7,416 nt of DNA from Deltaproteobacteria bacterium (lineage in GTDB: Bacteria > Desulfobacterota > Desulfuromonadia > Desulfuromonadales > BM103). The position numbers and the translations under genes are program-made. Of this stretch, positions 1 to 6,326 are shown piece after piece (position 1 is the stretch's first letter; the number at the start of each line of letters is the position of its first letter). The stretch is from positions 1 to 7,416 of the forward strand of contig SBFN01000160.1 in NCBI GenBank assembly GCA_006226895.1, in the 5' to 3' direction. The notes under the pieces were generated by a model. That model did not search any database and was not told the DNA's origin. It worked only from the letters and a program-made list of their open reading frames with translations.

Positions 1-2185
1 TCCGGTCCGGCAGAAGTCTTTGAACGCTTCGGTGGTGCCGATAAAGTTGTTGAAGTGCAGGCTCTGGCGGGAGACAGCTCTGATAATGTTCCTGGTGTTC
101 CAGGGATCGGTGAGAAAACGGCGAAAGCTCTGATCGATGAATTTGGTGATGTCGAGACACTGTTGGCCAGTCTTGATCAGCTCAAAGGCAAGCGTCGGGA
201 AAATCTGGAGAACTTTGCAGACCAGGCCCGCCTGTCGAAGCAGCTGGTCACTTTGATTGCTGACCTCGATCTGGATGTCGATGATAACGCCTTTGTCATG
301 GCAGAACCAAACCGGCAGGCTTTGACCGAGCTCTTTAAGGAGTGCGAGTTCCACAAGTTATTGCAGGAATTCTCTGATGATTCACGTGACAGTGCCAAAG
401 AGGCTGACTACCGAGCCGTTTTGAATGAAACGGACCTGGCGGAGATGGTTGCTGCCCTGGAGGCCTCGGAGCGCTTTGCTTTTGATACCGAAACGACCGG
501 GCTTGATCCCTTACGTGCTGATCTGGTTGGTCTCTCTTTCTCGGTGACTGCGGGGGAGGCGTGGTATGTGCCGGTCAGTCACCGGTATCTTGGAGTCCCG
601 GAACAGCTGCCTCTCGATAAGGTGCTCGCGGCGGTTGGCCCGTTGTTGGGCTCTGACGAGTATTTGAAGGTCGGCCAGAACCTGAAGTACGACATCCTGG
701 TGATGGGGCGGGTGGGGGTCGCAGTGACTGAGCCAATCTTTGATACCATGCTGGCCAGTTACCTGGCGAATTCAGCGGCTCAGTCCCATGGTATGGACAG
801 TCTGGCCACTGAACTGCTCGATTATCGCACCATCCCCTACAGCGATGTTGCCGGCAGCGGCAAGAAGAAGATCTGTTTCGATGAAGTCGAGGTCGAAAAG
901 GCAACGGTCTATGCCGCAGAGGATGCCGATATCACTTTGCGGCTCTACGAAAAACTTCTGCCGATGGTTGCCGAGCAGGAACAGCAGGAGCTTTTTGATA
1001 ATGTTGAGATGGCACTGTTGCCGATTCTTGTCAAGATGGAGCAGGCCGGGATTCGTATCGATGCTGAATTGTTGAACGGTCTCTCGGCAGACATGGAGAA
1101 GAAGCTTGCCGCACTCGAAGGCGAGGTCCATGGATTGGCGGGAACTGCTTTTAATATCGGCTCGCCGAAACAGCTTGGGGAAGTTCTTTTTGAACGCCTC
1201 GGCCTGCCGAAGGGTAAGAAGACCAAAACCGGCTGGTCGACCGATGTGGAGGTGTTGAGCGCCTTGGCCGAGGAACATGAGATTGCTGAGAAAATCCTTG
1301 ATTATCGTTCCCTGTCCAAATTGAAGGGGACTTATACCGACGCCTTGCCAAAGCTGATTCATCCTGGCACCGGGCGTATTCACAGTAGCTTCAACCAGGC
1401 GGTGACTGCTACGGGCAGGCTCTCTTCAAGTAACCCCAACTTGCAGAATATCCCGATTCGTACATCCGGGAAGGTTTTATTCCTTCTGAGGGTTGCCTGC
1501 TGCTCGCGGCCGACTATTCACAGGTCGAACTGCGGATTCTGGCCCACATGGCTGACGAACCAGCCTTAAAGGAAGCTTTTGCCCGCGGCGAAGATATCCA
1601 CCGTCGTACAGCCAGTGAAGTCCTCGGCCTCTTTCCTGAGATGGTCACCGACGAGCAACGCCGTCAAGCCAAGGCGATCAACTTCGGCGTCATCTACGGA
1701 ATGAGCGCCTTCGGTCTCGCCAAGCAGCTTGGTATCAGCCGCCGTGAGGCCCAGACCTTTATCGACACTTACTTTGAGCGTTACCCCGGTATCCGGACTT
1801 TTATGGACTCCTGTGTCGCGGAAGCACGCGAAAAGATGTACGTGACAACCTTGCTGGGACGGCGCTGTGCAATTCCGGAGATCAACAGCAAGAATGGTGC
1901 GGTGCGCGGCTATGCCGAGCGTAACGCTATCAACTACCCGGTGCAGGGCTCAGCCGCCGACATCATCAAAGTTGCCATGGTGCGTATCGCTCATCGCCTC
2001 GCCAAAGAAGCTACAAAACGCGTATGCTACTTCAGGTTCACGACGAACTGGTTTTTGATGTCCCCGTTGGTGAGCTGGAAAACGTGACGACTCTCGTGAC
2101 CGAAGAAATGGAGGGCGCGGTCGATGTCAGCGTGCCTCTTCTGGTGGAGGTTGGCAGTGGCCACAATTGGCGCGAAGCTCACTGA
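1..2185 (+). CDS. polA: DNA polymerase I, 5' partial, interrupted by two frameshifts
   Basis: Family A DNA polymerase for Okazaki fragment processing and repair synthesis, in the cytoplasm. The frame is open from base 1, so the start and most of the 5' nuclease domain lie upstream. What remains begins in the helix-hairpin region (DNVPGVPGIGEKTA, from about 79). The proofreading domain looks active: Exo I FDTET (D at 484, E at 490), Exo II NLKYD (679-693), Exo III YAAED (910-924). Polymerase motif A (DYSQVELR, from 1512), motif B (RRQAKAINFGVIYG, 1659-1700) and motif C (QVHDE, 2033-2047) are all present but in three frames. Frame 1 holds to about 1463; frame 3 runs from 1464 to about 2017; frame 2 runs from 2018 to the TGA at 2183-2185, ending in VEVGSGHNWREAH as in the family. 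The first break loses about 16 bases, the second one A. Without repair the product would lack the polymerase active site. Sequence error is more likely than true decay, since both sides are fully conserved. Confidence 0.93.
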
Positions 2186-2200
2186 ATTTGGCCTGCGGGC

Positions 2201-2229
2201 TTGACAAATACCAGAATAAAAGTGATGCT
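2201..2229 (+). promoter_or_regulatory. possible sigma-70 promoter for the outer-membrane protein gene
   Basis: A perfect -35 hexamer TTGACA lies at 2201-2206, just after the polA stop. At 17-base spacing the -10 candidate is GATGCT (2224-2229), which matches only three of six consensus bases. The placement between polA and an independently terminated gene is sensible, but the weak -10 keeps this tentative. Confidence 0.4.
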
Positions 2230-2275
2230 TTCCGGCGTCTTGCATTTTGTTGATTGTGATTGGTCACATATAAAT

Positions 2276-2282
2276 AGGGAGG
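2276..2282 (+). promoter_or_regulatory. strong ribosome binding site
   Basis: AGGGAGG lies seven bases before the ATG at 2290. It is a near-ideal Shine-Dalgarno match and fixes the start of the outer-membrane protein gene. Confidence 0.8.
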
Positions 2283-2289
2283 ATGGATA

Positions 2290-3216
2290 ATGAAGAACAT
2301 GCGTATCTTATTGAGTGCCCTGGTTGCACTCACACTCTTTTCCGGGTCGGCGTTTGCCTACCTGCAACCCAATGTTAATCTCGGTTTCACAAGCTTTCTT
2401 GATGGTGGCCCTCCTGCCGGACCCGGACATTACCTCTCCGAATACCTGCAATTTTATTCAGCGGATGAGTTGAAAGATGGCCCTCCTGGCGAGGTTGATG
2501 TTTGGATCTTGATGAACCAGTATATCTATCAGTCGGACCAACCTGTTCTCTTTGGTGGCAAGTGGGGTCTCAACGTCATGCTGCCGATTGTTTCTCTCGA
2601 TATGGACTCTCCTATTTTGAATGATAACGGCACCGGGCTCGGTGACCTTCTCGTTGGTCCTTATATCCAGTGGGACCCGATCATGGGAGAGAAAGGCCCC
2701 CTGATGCTCAACCGTATCGAGCTGCAGACGATCTGGCCGACCGGAGATTATGATGACAGCAAGAGCCTTAATCAGGGCAGCAACCACTTCTCGTTCAATC
2801 CATACTGGGCAGCCACTGTGTTTCTCGGACCCAAGGCTACCGTTTCCTGGCGTCTGCATTATCTCTGGAATGATGAGAACGACGAATTCCGAGGGGGAAC
2901 AAAAATGGGCAAGTCTGACGTTGATTTGAAACTGGAGCCCGGTCAGGCCGTCCATGCCAATTTTACTGCGGCCTACGAAGTGATGCCGAAGCAACTGCGC
3001 CTCGGTATCAATGGTTACTGGTTTGATCAGATCAGCGACACGGAAGTTGAAGGGAATGATGTTGGTGATGACGAGAAAGTCTTCGCTATTGGGCCGGGCT
3101 TGGTTTACCATTTCTCCCAGGATACACACCTCTTTGTGAATGCCTATTTCGAGAGTGGTGCTGAAAACCGGCCAGAAGGTGATCGTTATAATATGCGTTT
3201 TGTTCATCATTTCTAG
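2290..3216 (+). CDS. outer-membrane beta-barrel protein, SphA / phenol MetA-pathway-like family
   Basis: A 308-residue exported protein. Residues 1-23 form a Sec signal peptide: basic MKNMR, a hydrophobic core, and an AFA cleavage site before YLQPN. The mature part has a glycine- and proline-rich start (GGPPAGPGHYLSEYLQFYSA), alternating hydrophobic and polar stretches typical of beta strands, and repeated motifs such as FGGKWGLNVMLPIVSLDM, GLGDLLVGPYIQWDP and LRLGINGYWFDQI. It ends in phenylalanine (MRFVHHF), the usual signal for outer-membrane insertion by BAM. This pattern matches the family annotated as phenol MetA-degradation-like or SphA-like barrels, often found near aromatic or lipid uptake genes, though their substrates are mostly unknown. 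No catabolic gene is adjacent here, so no substrate can be named. It appears to be its own transcription unit, with a possible promoter before it and a terminator after it. Family assignment is from remembered motifs; the barrel and export call is firmer. Confidence 0.8.
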   Translation: MKNMRILLSALVALTLFSGSAFAYLQPNVNLGFTSFLDGGPPAGPGHYLSEYLQFYSADELKDGPPGEVDVWILMNQYIYQSDQPVLFGGKWGLNVMLPIVSLDMDSPILNDNGTGLGDLLVGPYIQWDPIMGEKGPLMLNRIELQTIWPTGDYDDSKSLNQGSNHFSFNPYWAATVFLGPKATVSWRLHYLWNDENDEFRGGTKMGKSDVDLKLEPGQAVHANFTAAYEVMPKQLRLGINGYWFDQISDTEVEGNDVGDDEKVFAIGPGLVYHFSQDTHLFVNAYFESGAENRPEGDRYNMRFVHHF

Positions 3217-3241
3217 GCCCAGAAAGCTTCTGTTAATTATG

Positions 3242-3275
3242 AAAGACCGCCCTGAACCGGGTGGTCTTTTCTTTT
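3242..3275 (+). terminator. rho-independent terminator
   Basis: An 11-bp stem (3242-3252 with 3259-3269, one G-U pair) closes a six-base loop TGAACC and is followed by TTTTCTTTT. It begins 25 bases after the outer-membrane protein stop and ends that transcript. Confidence 0.9.
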
Positions 3276-3313
3276 GAGGGCAATGTCGCAATGTGTTTTT
3301 GTCGCTGGAGTCT

Positions 3314-3322
3314 TGCTATGAT
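3314..3322 (+). promoter_or_regulatory. extended -10 promoter for the Se/S carrier-like gene
   Basis: TGCTATGAT combines the TG extension with a -10 hexamer matching five of six consensus bases. The upstream -35 area (around 3294-3299) is poor, as extended -10 promoters tolerate. It sits between the preceding terminator and the next gene. The predicted transcript start near 3329 leaves too little leader for an ATG at 3337 and favours the start at 3376. Confidence 0.5.
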
Positions 3323-3375
3323 GGTTTAAACGTGGCATGATGCCCGCCCTTTTGGATAATCACGGGGCATTATTG

Positions 3376-3639
3376 ATGGTTAAAGAGAACGATTACGTTG
3401 CCATATTCCACTCGATTCATCGGGTTCTCAAGGCTGAGAAAATTCTTAAGCAGGAGCAGCAGGATTTCTTGCTGATTCCTGTGCCTCGACAGCTGACTTC
3501 TGATTGCGGGTTGGCTTTGCGCTTTTCGCCCGGGGTAAAGGACGATCTGTTGTCAATCCTTGCAGAGTCTGACCTGTCTCCAGCGGAAATATATCAACGC
3601 AGCGACGGCGCTTATCTGGATGTTTCCGACCTGCTGTAA
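3376..3639 (+). CDS. putative Se/S carrier-like protein (DUF3343 family)
   Basis: A small cytosolic protein of 87 residues. It shows the features of the DUF3343 (putative Se/S carrier-like) family: YVAIFHSIHRVLKAEKILK near the N-terminus, then a central LIPVPRQL, a conserved cysteine in SDCGLALRFSP, and an acidic C-terminus. The family name implies sulfur or selenium handling through the cysteine, but I know of no firmly established reaction, so the role is inferred. An in-frame ATG at 3337 would add 13 residues (MMPALLDNHGALL). I prefer 3376 because family members start close to this point, a GGGG (3364-3367) sits eight bases upstream, and the likely promoter leaves almost no leader for 3337. 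It lies alone between a terminator and the ffh promoter. Confidence 0.78.
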   Translation: MVKENDYVAIFHSIHRVLKAEKILKQEQQDFLLIPVPRQLTSDCGLALRFSPGVKDDLLSILAESDLSPAEIYQRSDGAYLDVSDLL

Positions 3640-3650
3640 CCCTCAGCAGG
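3630..3650 (+). repeat. 7-bp hairpin spanning the stop codon
   Basis: CCTGCTG (3630-3636) pairs perfectly with CAGCAGG (3644-3650), and the TAA stop lies in the seven-base loop. No T-run follows, so it is not a standard intrinsic terminator. It may protect the 3' end or be incidental. Confidence 0.4.
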
Positions 3651-3676
3651 AGAGACTTGCCCGGGCCTGATTTCGC

Positions 3677-3704
3677 TTGACAAAGTCCGCGCAGTTTATC
3701 TAAA
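3677..3704 (+). promoter_or_regulatory. sigma-70 type promoter for the ffh operon
   Basis: A perfect -35 TTGACA (3677-3682), a 16-base spacer and the -10 candidate TCTAAA (3699-3704, four of six). Transcription would start near 3711, giving a leader of about 30 bases before the ffh ATG at 3743. No good Shine-Dalgarno sequence is visible in that leader. Confidence 0.55.
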
Positions 3705-3742
3705 GTGCTCCCTTTGCTTTCCGGCAATAAACTGATAACAGT

Positions 3743-5084
3743 ATGTTTGATAACCTGACAGAAAAATTTGATGCTGTATTCAAACAGCTTCGCGGCCGTG
3801 GCCGTCTGACTGAAGACAATATTCAGCAGGCTATGCGTGAGGTCCCTTTTGGAAGCAGATGTTAACTTCAAGGTGGTTAAAGACTTCGTGGCAGCGGTGC
3901 GTGAACGTGCTGTTGGTCATGATGTCTTGCAAAGTTTGACCCCGGGTCAGCAGGTGGTTCAGATCGTTCGCGATGAACTGGGCTTGCTGATGGGTGGCAG
4001 TGAGGATAACCAGCTGAACCTGGCTGCCCGCCCGCCTGTTCCGATTATGCTTTGCGGTTTGCAGGGCGCGGGTAAAACCACCACCTGTGGCAAGTTGGCG
4101 CTCAAATTGCGACAGGAAAAGCGTAACCCTTTGATGGTCCCTGCCGACGTTTATCGCCCGGCAGCGATTGAACAGCTTAAAACCCTCGGCCGCCAGATCG
4201 ATGTTCCGGTTTTCGATAGCAGCGCCGATCAGGATCCGGTTGAGATCTGCCGGTTGGCACGTGAGTTTGCCGACCGCCAGGGTTACGATACACTGATACT
4301 CGATACCGCCGGTCGTTTGCACGTTGACGACACTCTGATGCAGGAATTGGAGCGGATTCGCGACGACCTGCAACCTCAGGAAATCCTACTGGTGGCGGAC
4401 GCCATGACAGGCCAGGATGCGGTCAATGTGGCCAGCTCTTTTAATGAGCGCCTCGACTTGACAGGTGTTATCCTGACCAAGCTCGATGGCGATGCCCGCG
4501 GTGGTGCTGCACTGTCGATTCGTGCCGTCACCGGTAAGCCAATCAAGCTTGTCGGTATGGGCGAAAAGCTCGATGCTCTGGAAGCCTTTCATCCCGAAAG
4601 GATGGCGCAGCGGATTCTCGGTATGGGGGATGTGCTCTCCCTGATCGAAAAAGCCGAAGCGGCCATCGATAAGGATGACGCTGCCAATATGGAAAAACGT
4701 CTCCGTGAGGATGGCTTTACCCTGGAGACCTTCAAGGAGCAGCTGCAGTCAATTAAAAAAATGGGCTCGATGGAATCAATGCTTTCGATGATTCCCGGAG
4801 CCGGCAAAGCTCTCAAAAAAATGAAGGGCATGCAGCTTCCTGATGACGAGATGAAAAAGATCGAGGCGATTATCGATTCGATGACGCGCAAAGAACGACA
4901 AAACCATAAGATTATCAATGGTTCCAGACGTTTGCGCATTGCCAATGGTAGCGGTACCCGCGTGCAGGATGTTAACCAACTGCTCAAGCGTTTCACCGAG
5001 GCCCAGAAGATGATGAAGAAGATGCAGAAGATGGGTCCCAAGGGCCTGCGCGGCATGATGGGTCCTGGTGGAATGCCCATGTAG
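3743..5084 (+). CDS. ffh: signal recognition particle GTPase Ffh, with one frameshift
   Basis: The SRP54 homologue. It binds 4.5S RNA and signal sequences of nascent membrane proteins and docks with FtsY in a GTP-dependent way. The ATG at 3743 opens MFDNLTEKFDAVFKQLRGRG, the classic N-domain start. The reading frame breaks near 3845, and the downstream frame (from 3846) resumes with LLEADVNFKVV. Where relatives read REVR(L/M)ALLEADV, here REV is joined almost directly to LLEADV, so about eight bases (three residues) seem lost. With these restored the protein is about 449 residues, normal for the family. The G domain has GLQGAGKTT (4056-4082), ADVYRPAAIEQL, DTAGRLHVD (4302-4328) and TKLDGDARGGA (from 4476). 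The methionine-rich M domain runs from about 4740 to the TAG at 5082. A GTG at 3837 opens the downstream frame but would drop the N-domain start, so it is not a plausible true start. Being essential, the gene is probably intact in the organism. Confidence 0.93.
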
Positions 5085-5096
5085 AGTTTTACCTGG

Positions 5097-5152
5097 CCCG
5101 TATCGGGTTGCATGATAGCCAGACAGAGATATAACTAGGGGATACCCCCGAT
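5097..5152 (+). other. possible structured leader of rpsP
   Basis: The 106-base gap between ffh and rpsP holds overlapping pairing options: CCCG-TAT-CGGG (5097-5107), GGGG-ATA-CCCC (5138-5148), and a longer-range ATCGGG (5102-5107) with CCCGAT (5147-5152). The third excludes the other two. None is followed by a T-run. This could be a regulatory leader or chance; I do not recognise a known motif. Confidence 0.25.
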
Positions 5153-5174
5153 AATAAAGATGAGCGACAAGCTC

Positions 5175-5180
5175 AGGAGG
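5175..5180 (+). promoter_or_regulatory. ribosome binding site that sets the rpsP start
   Basis: AGGAGG lies ten bases before the ATG at 5191. It supports that start over the ATG at 5160, which opens a different frame and lies upstream of this site. Confidence 0.8.
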
Positions 5181-5190
5181 AAAGAAGTCG

Positions 5191-5444
5191 ATGGCAGTAA
5201 AAATCAGACTGGCCCGTGGCGGCGCCAAGAAGAAACCTTTTTATCAGATGCAGACGAGCGGTTCCCCCGCGACGGTCGCTTTATCGAAAAATTGGGGCAA
5301 TACGATCCGAAGCAGGATCCCCCAATGGTTAATATCGTTGAAGAGAAAACCCTTGAGTGGCTGAACAAAGGTGCTCAGCCTACTGATACGGTTCGTCAAC
5401 TGCTGCGTAAGCAGGGAATCTGGGCCAAGTACAAGCAGGCTTAA
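5191..5444 (+). CDS. rpsP: 30S ribosomal protein S16, with one frameshift
   Basis: S16 binds 16S rRNA early and is needed for 30S assembly. The ATG at 5191 gives [19 protein letters not shown], the family's standard N-terminus, behind a perfect AGGAGG. The frame breaks at 5249/5250: downstream codons from 5250 read [20 protein letters not shown] and continue to the TAA at 5442-5444. Relatives have a short hydrophobic stretch (such as IVVAD) where the two halves meet, so about seven bases are missing. Restored length is about 88 residues, as usual. Read without correction, the downstream frame opens at an ATG at 5160 and gives a 94-residue chimera with a meaningless N-terminus ([12 protein letters not shown]), which an automatic annotation could easily report. 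A sequence error is more likely than loss of this core ribosomal protein. Confidence 0.92.
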
Positions 5445-5456
5445 GATCCTGAGCTT

Positions 5457-5487
5457 TTGCGGCACCCGCAACAGGATTTCGCTGTTG
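5457..5487 (+). other. two mutually exclusive hairpins before khpA
   Basis: TTGCGG (5457-5462) pairs with CCGCAA (5466-5471), while CAACAG (5469-5474) pairs with CTGTTG (5482-5487). The two share bases 5469-5471, so both cannot form fully together. The second ends a few bases before the khpA ribosome binding site (AAGGA, 5492-5496) and could affect its access. No T-run follows, so this is not an intrinsic terminator. Confidence 0.3.
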
Positions 5488-5504
5488 TCTAAAGGATGGT
5501 CGCC

Positions 5505-5738
5505 ATGAAAGAGCTCATCGAATTCATCGCCAAAGCTCTGGTGGATAACCCTGAAGCGATCTCCATCAGTGAAGATGAAGACGCCGATGGAACAATTCTT
5601 GTGAAATTGGCTGCGGCCCAGGAAGATATGGGGCGCATTATTGGCAAGCAGGGGCGCACGGCTAAAGCCATGCGCACCCTCCTCAATGCCAAGGCCACAC
5701 GTGAGAACAAAAGGGCTGTTCTACAGATCCTTGAGTGA
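5505..5738 (+). CDS. khpA: KhpA-type KH-domain RNA-binding protein
   Basis: A 77-residue single KH-domain protein of the KhpA (YlqC) family, a small RNA chaperone-like protein that in Gram-positive bacteria pairs with KhpB. The sequence opens MKELIEFIAKALVDNPEAI, carries an acidic linker (SEDEDADG), and has the RNA-binding GxxG loop as IIGKQGRTAKAMR (GKQG at 5643-5654), ending in KRAVLQILE. Length and ending match the family. An in-frame ATG at 5496 would add MVA, but AAGGA at 5492-5496 is correctly spaced for 5505 and overlaps 5496, so 5505 is preferred. Its position between rpsP and rimM is the usual one in many bacteria and supports a ribosome-linked role. The stop codon overlaps an ATG in the rimM frame (TGATG, 5736-5740). 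Confidence 0.92.
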   Translation: MKELIEFIAKALVDNPEAISISEDEDADGTILVKLAAAQEDMGRIIGKQGRTAKAMRTLLNAKATRENKRAVLQILE

Positions 5739-5782
5739 TGGCCTTGCCATCTCCTGTTGTTCTTTTTGAGAGTGTATTCTGG

Positions 5783-6319
5783 ATGTTGGATGTCAAGCCT
5801 GAGGATCTCCTCGAAGTGGGCGTCGTAGTCGGCATTCACGGCTTACGTGGGGATGTTAAGATTCGACCATTGCCGACCGGGGATCTGGCTTTGCCGGGTG
5901 CCCGTGAAGTTTATCTAAAGGACAGTCGCGACCTCCTTGTTGCTTACAAAACTGTCCGCTCTTCCAAACACAAACAGAATGTTCTGCTACGCCTTGCCGG
6001 GCTGGAAACCCTGGCTGCTGCAGAATCTCTGGTTGGTGCCTCGATCTGGATGGCCAAGGCCGACCTTCCTGAACTGAATGATGAGCAATACTATTGGTCC
6101 GATCTGGAGGGTCTGGAAGTGGTTGATCAGCAGCAGGGTGTGCTCGGCCGCGTGGTTGGAATGTTTGCGACTGCGGCTCACGACATCCTCGAGGTTGATA
6201 GCCCTGCCGGTGAAATCCTGATTCCGGCGATTGAGCCTTTCCTGGTGCGGGTTGACCGGGACGCCGAACAACTGCACGTCAGTCTCCCCGAAGGGCTTAT
6301 CCCAGAGGCGGAGCAATAA
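5783..6319 (+). CDS. rimM: ribosome maturation factor RimM
   Basis: RimM binds S19 in the 30S head and assists 16S rRNA processing and late small-subunit assembly. The N-terminal RimM domain starts at VGVVVGIHGLRGDVKIRPLP, with the family's G-x-HGxRG signature. The central YYWSDLEGLEVVD marks the linker into the C-terminal PRC-barrel domain, which contains GRVVGMFATAAHDILEV and EILIPAIEPFLVRVD. From the ATG at 5783 the protein is 178 residues, normal for the family. Alternative in-frame starts at 5735 (GTG) and 5738 (ATG, in a TGATG overlap with the khpA stop) would add 16 or 15 residues (MALPSPVVLFESVFW for 5738) and would give translational coupling. 5783 fits the family's N-terminus better, but neither start has a strong ribosome binding site. 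The TAA at 6317 is seven bases before trmD. Confidence 0.93.
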   Translation: MLDVKPEDLLEVGVVVGIHGLRGDVKIRPLPTGDLALPGAREVYLKDSRDLLVAYKTVRSSKHKQNVLLRLAGLETLAAAESLVGASIWMAKADLPELNDEQYYWSDLEGLEVVDQQQGVLGRVVGMFATAAHDILEVDSPAGEILIPAIEPFLVRVDRDAEQLHVSLPEGLIPEAEQ

Positions 6320-6326
6320 ACTTCCC

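Noticed and set aside
772..1383. Minus-strand open frame of 203 codons inside polA
   Set aside because: It lies opposite the conserved proofreading and polymerase regions of polA and has no family resemblance.
2013..2020. Programmed frameshifting at the A-run in polA
   Set aside because: The run is only four As, does not form a usual slippery heptamer, and PolA is not known to need a shift; a missing base is simpler.
2186..2200. GCC-TGCG-GGC hairpin after polA as a terminator
   Set aside because: The stem is three base pairs with no T-run, too weak to call.
2458..3291. Long minus-strand open frame (277 codons) opposite the outer-membrane gene
   Set aside because: It mirrors a clear signal-peptide-bearing plus-strand gene, has no recognisable domain, and runs through the terminator.
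3831..4373. Minus-strand open frame of 180 codons opposite the ffh G domain
   Set aside because: Shadow of a highly conserved gene; no domain or ribosome binding site supports it.
4752..4825. A-rich runs in ffh (A7 type) as programmed frameshift sites
   Set aside because: The frame continues unbroken on both sides and the protein is full length there, so no shift is needed.
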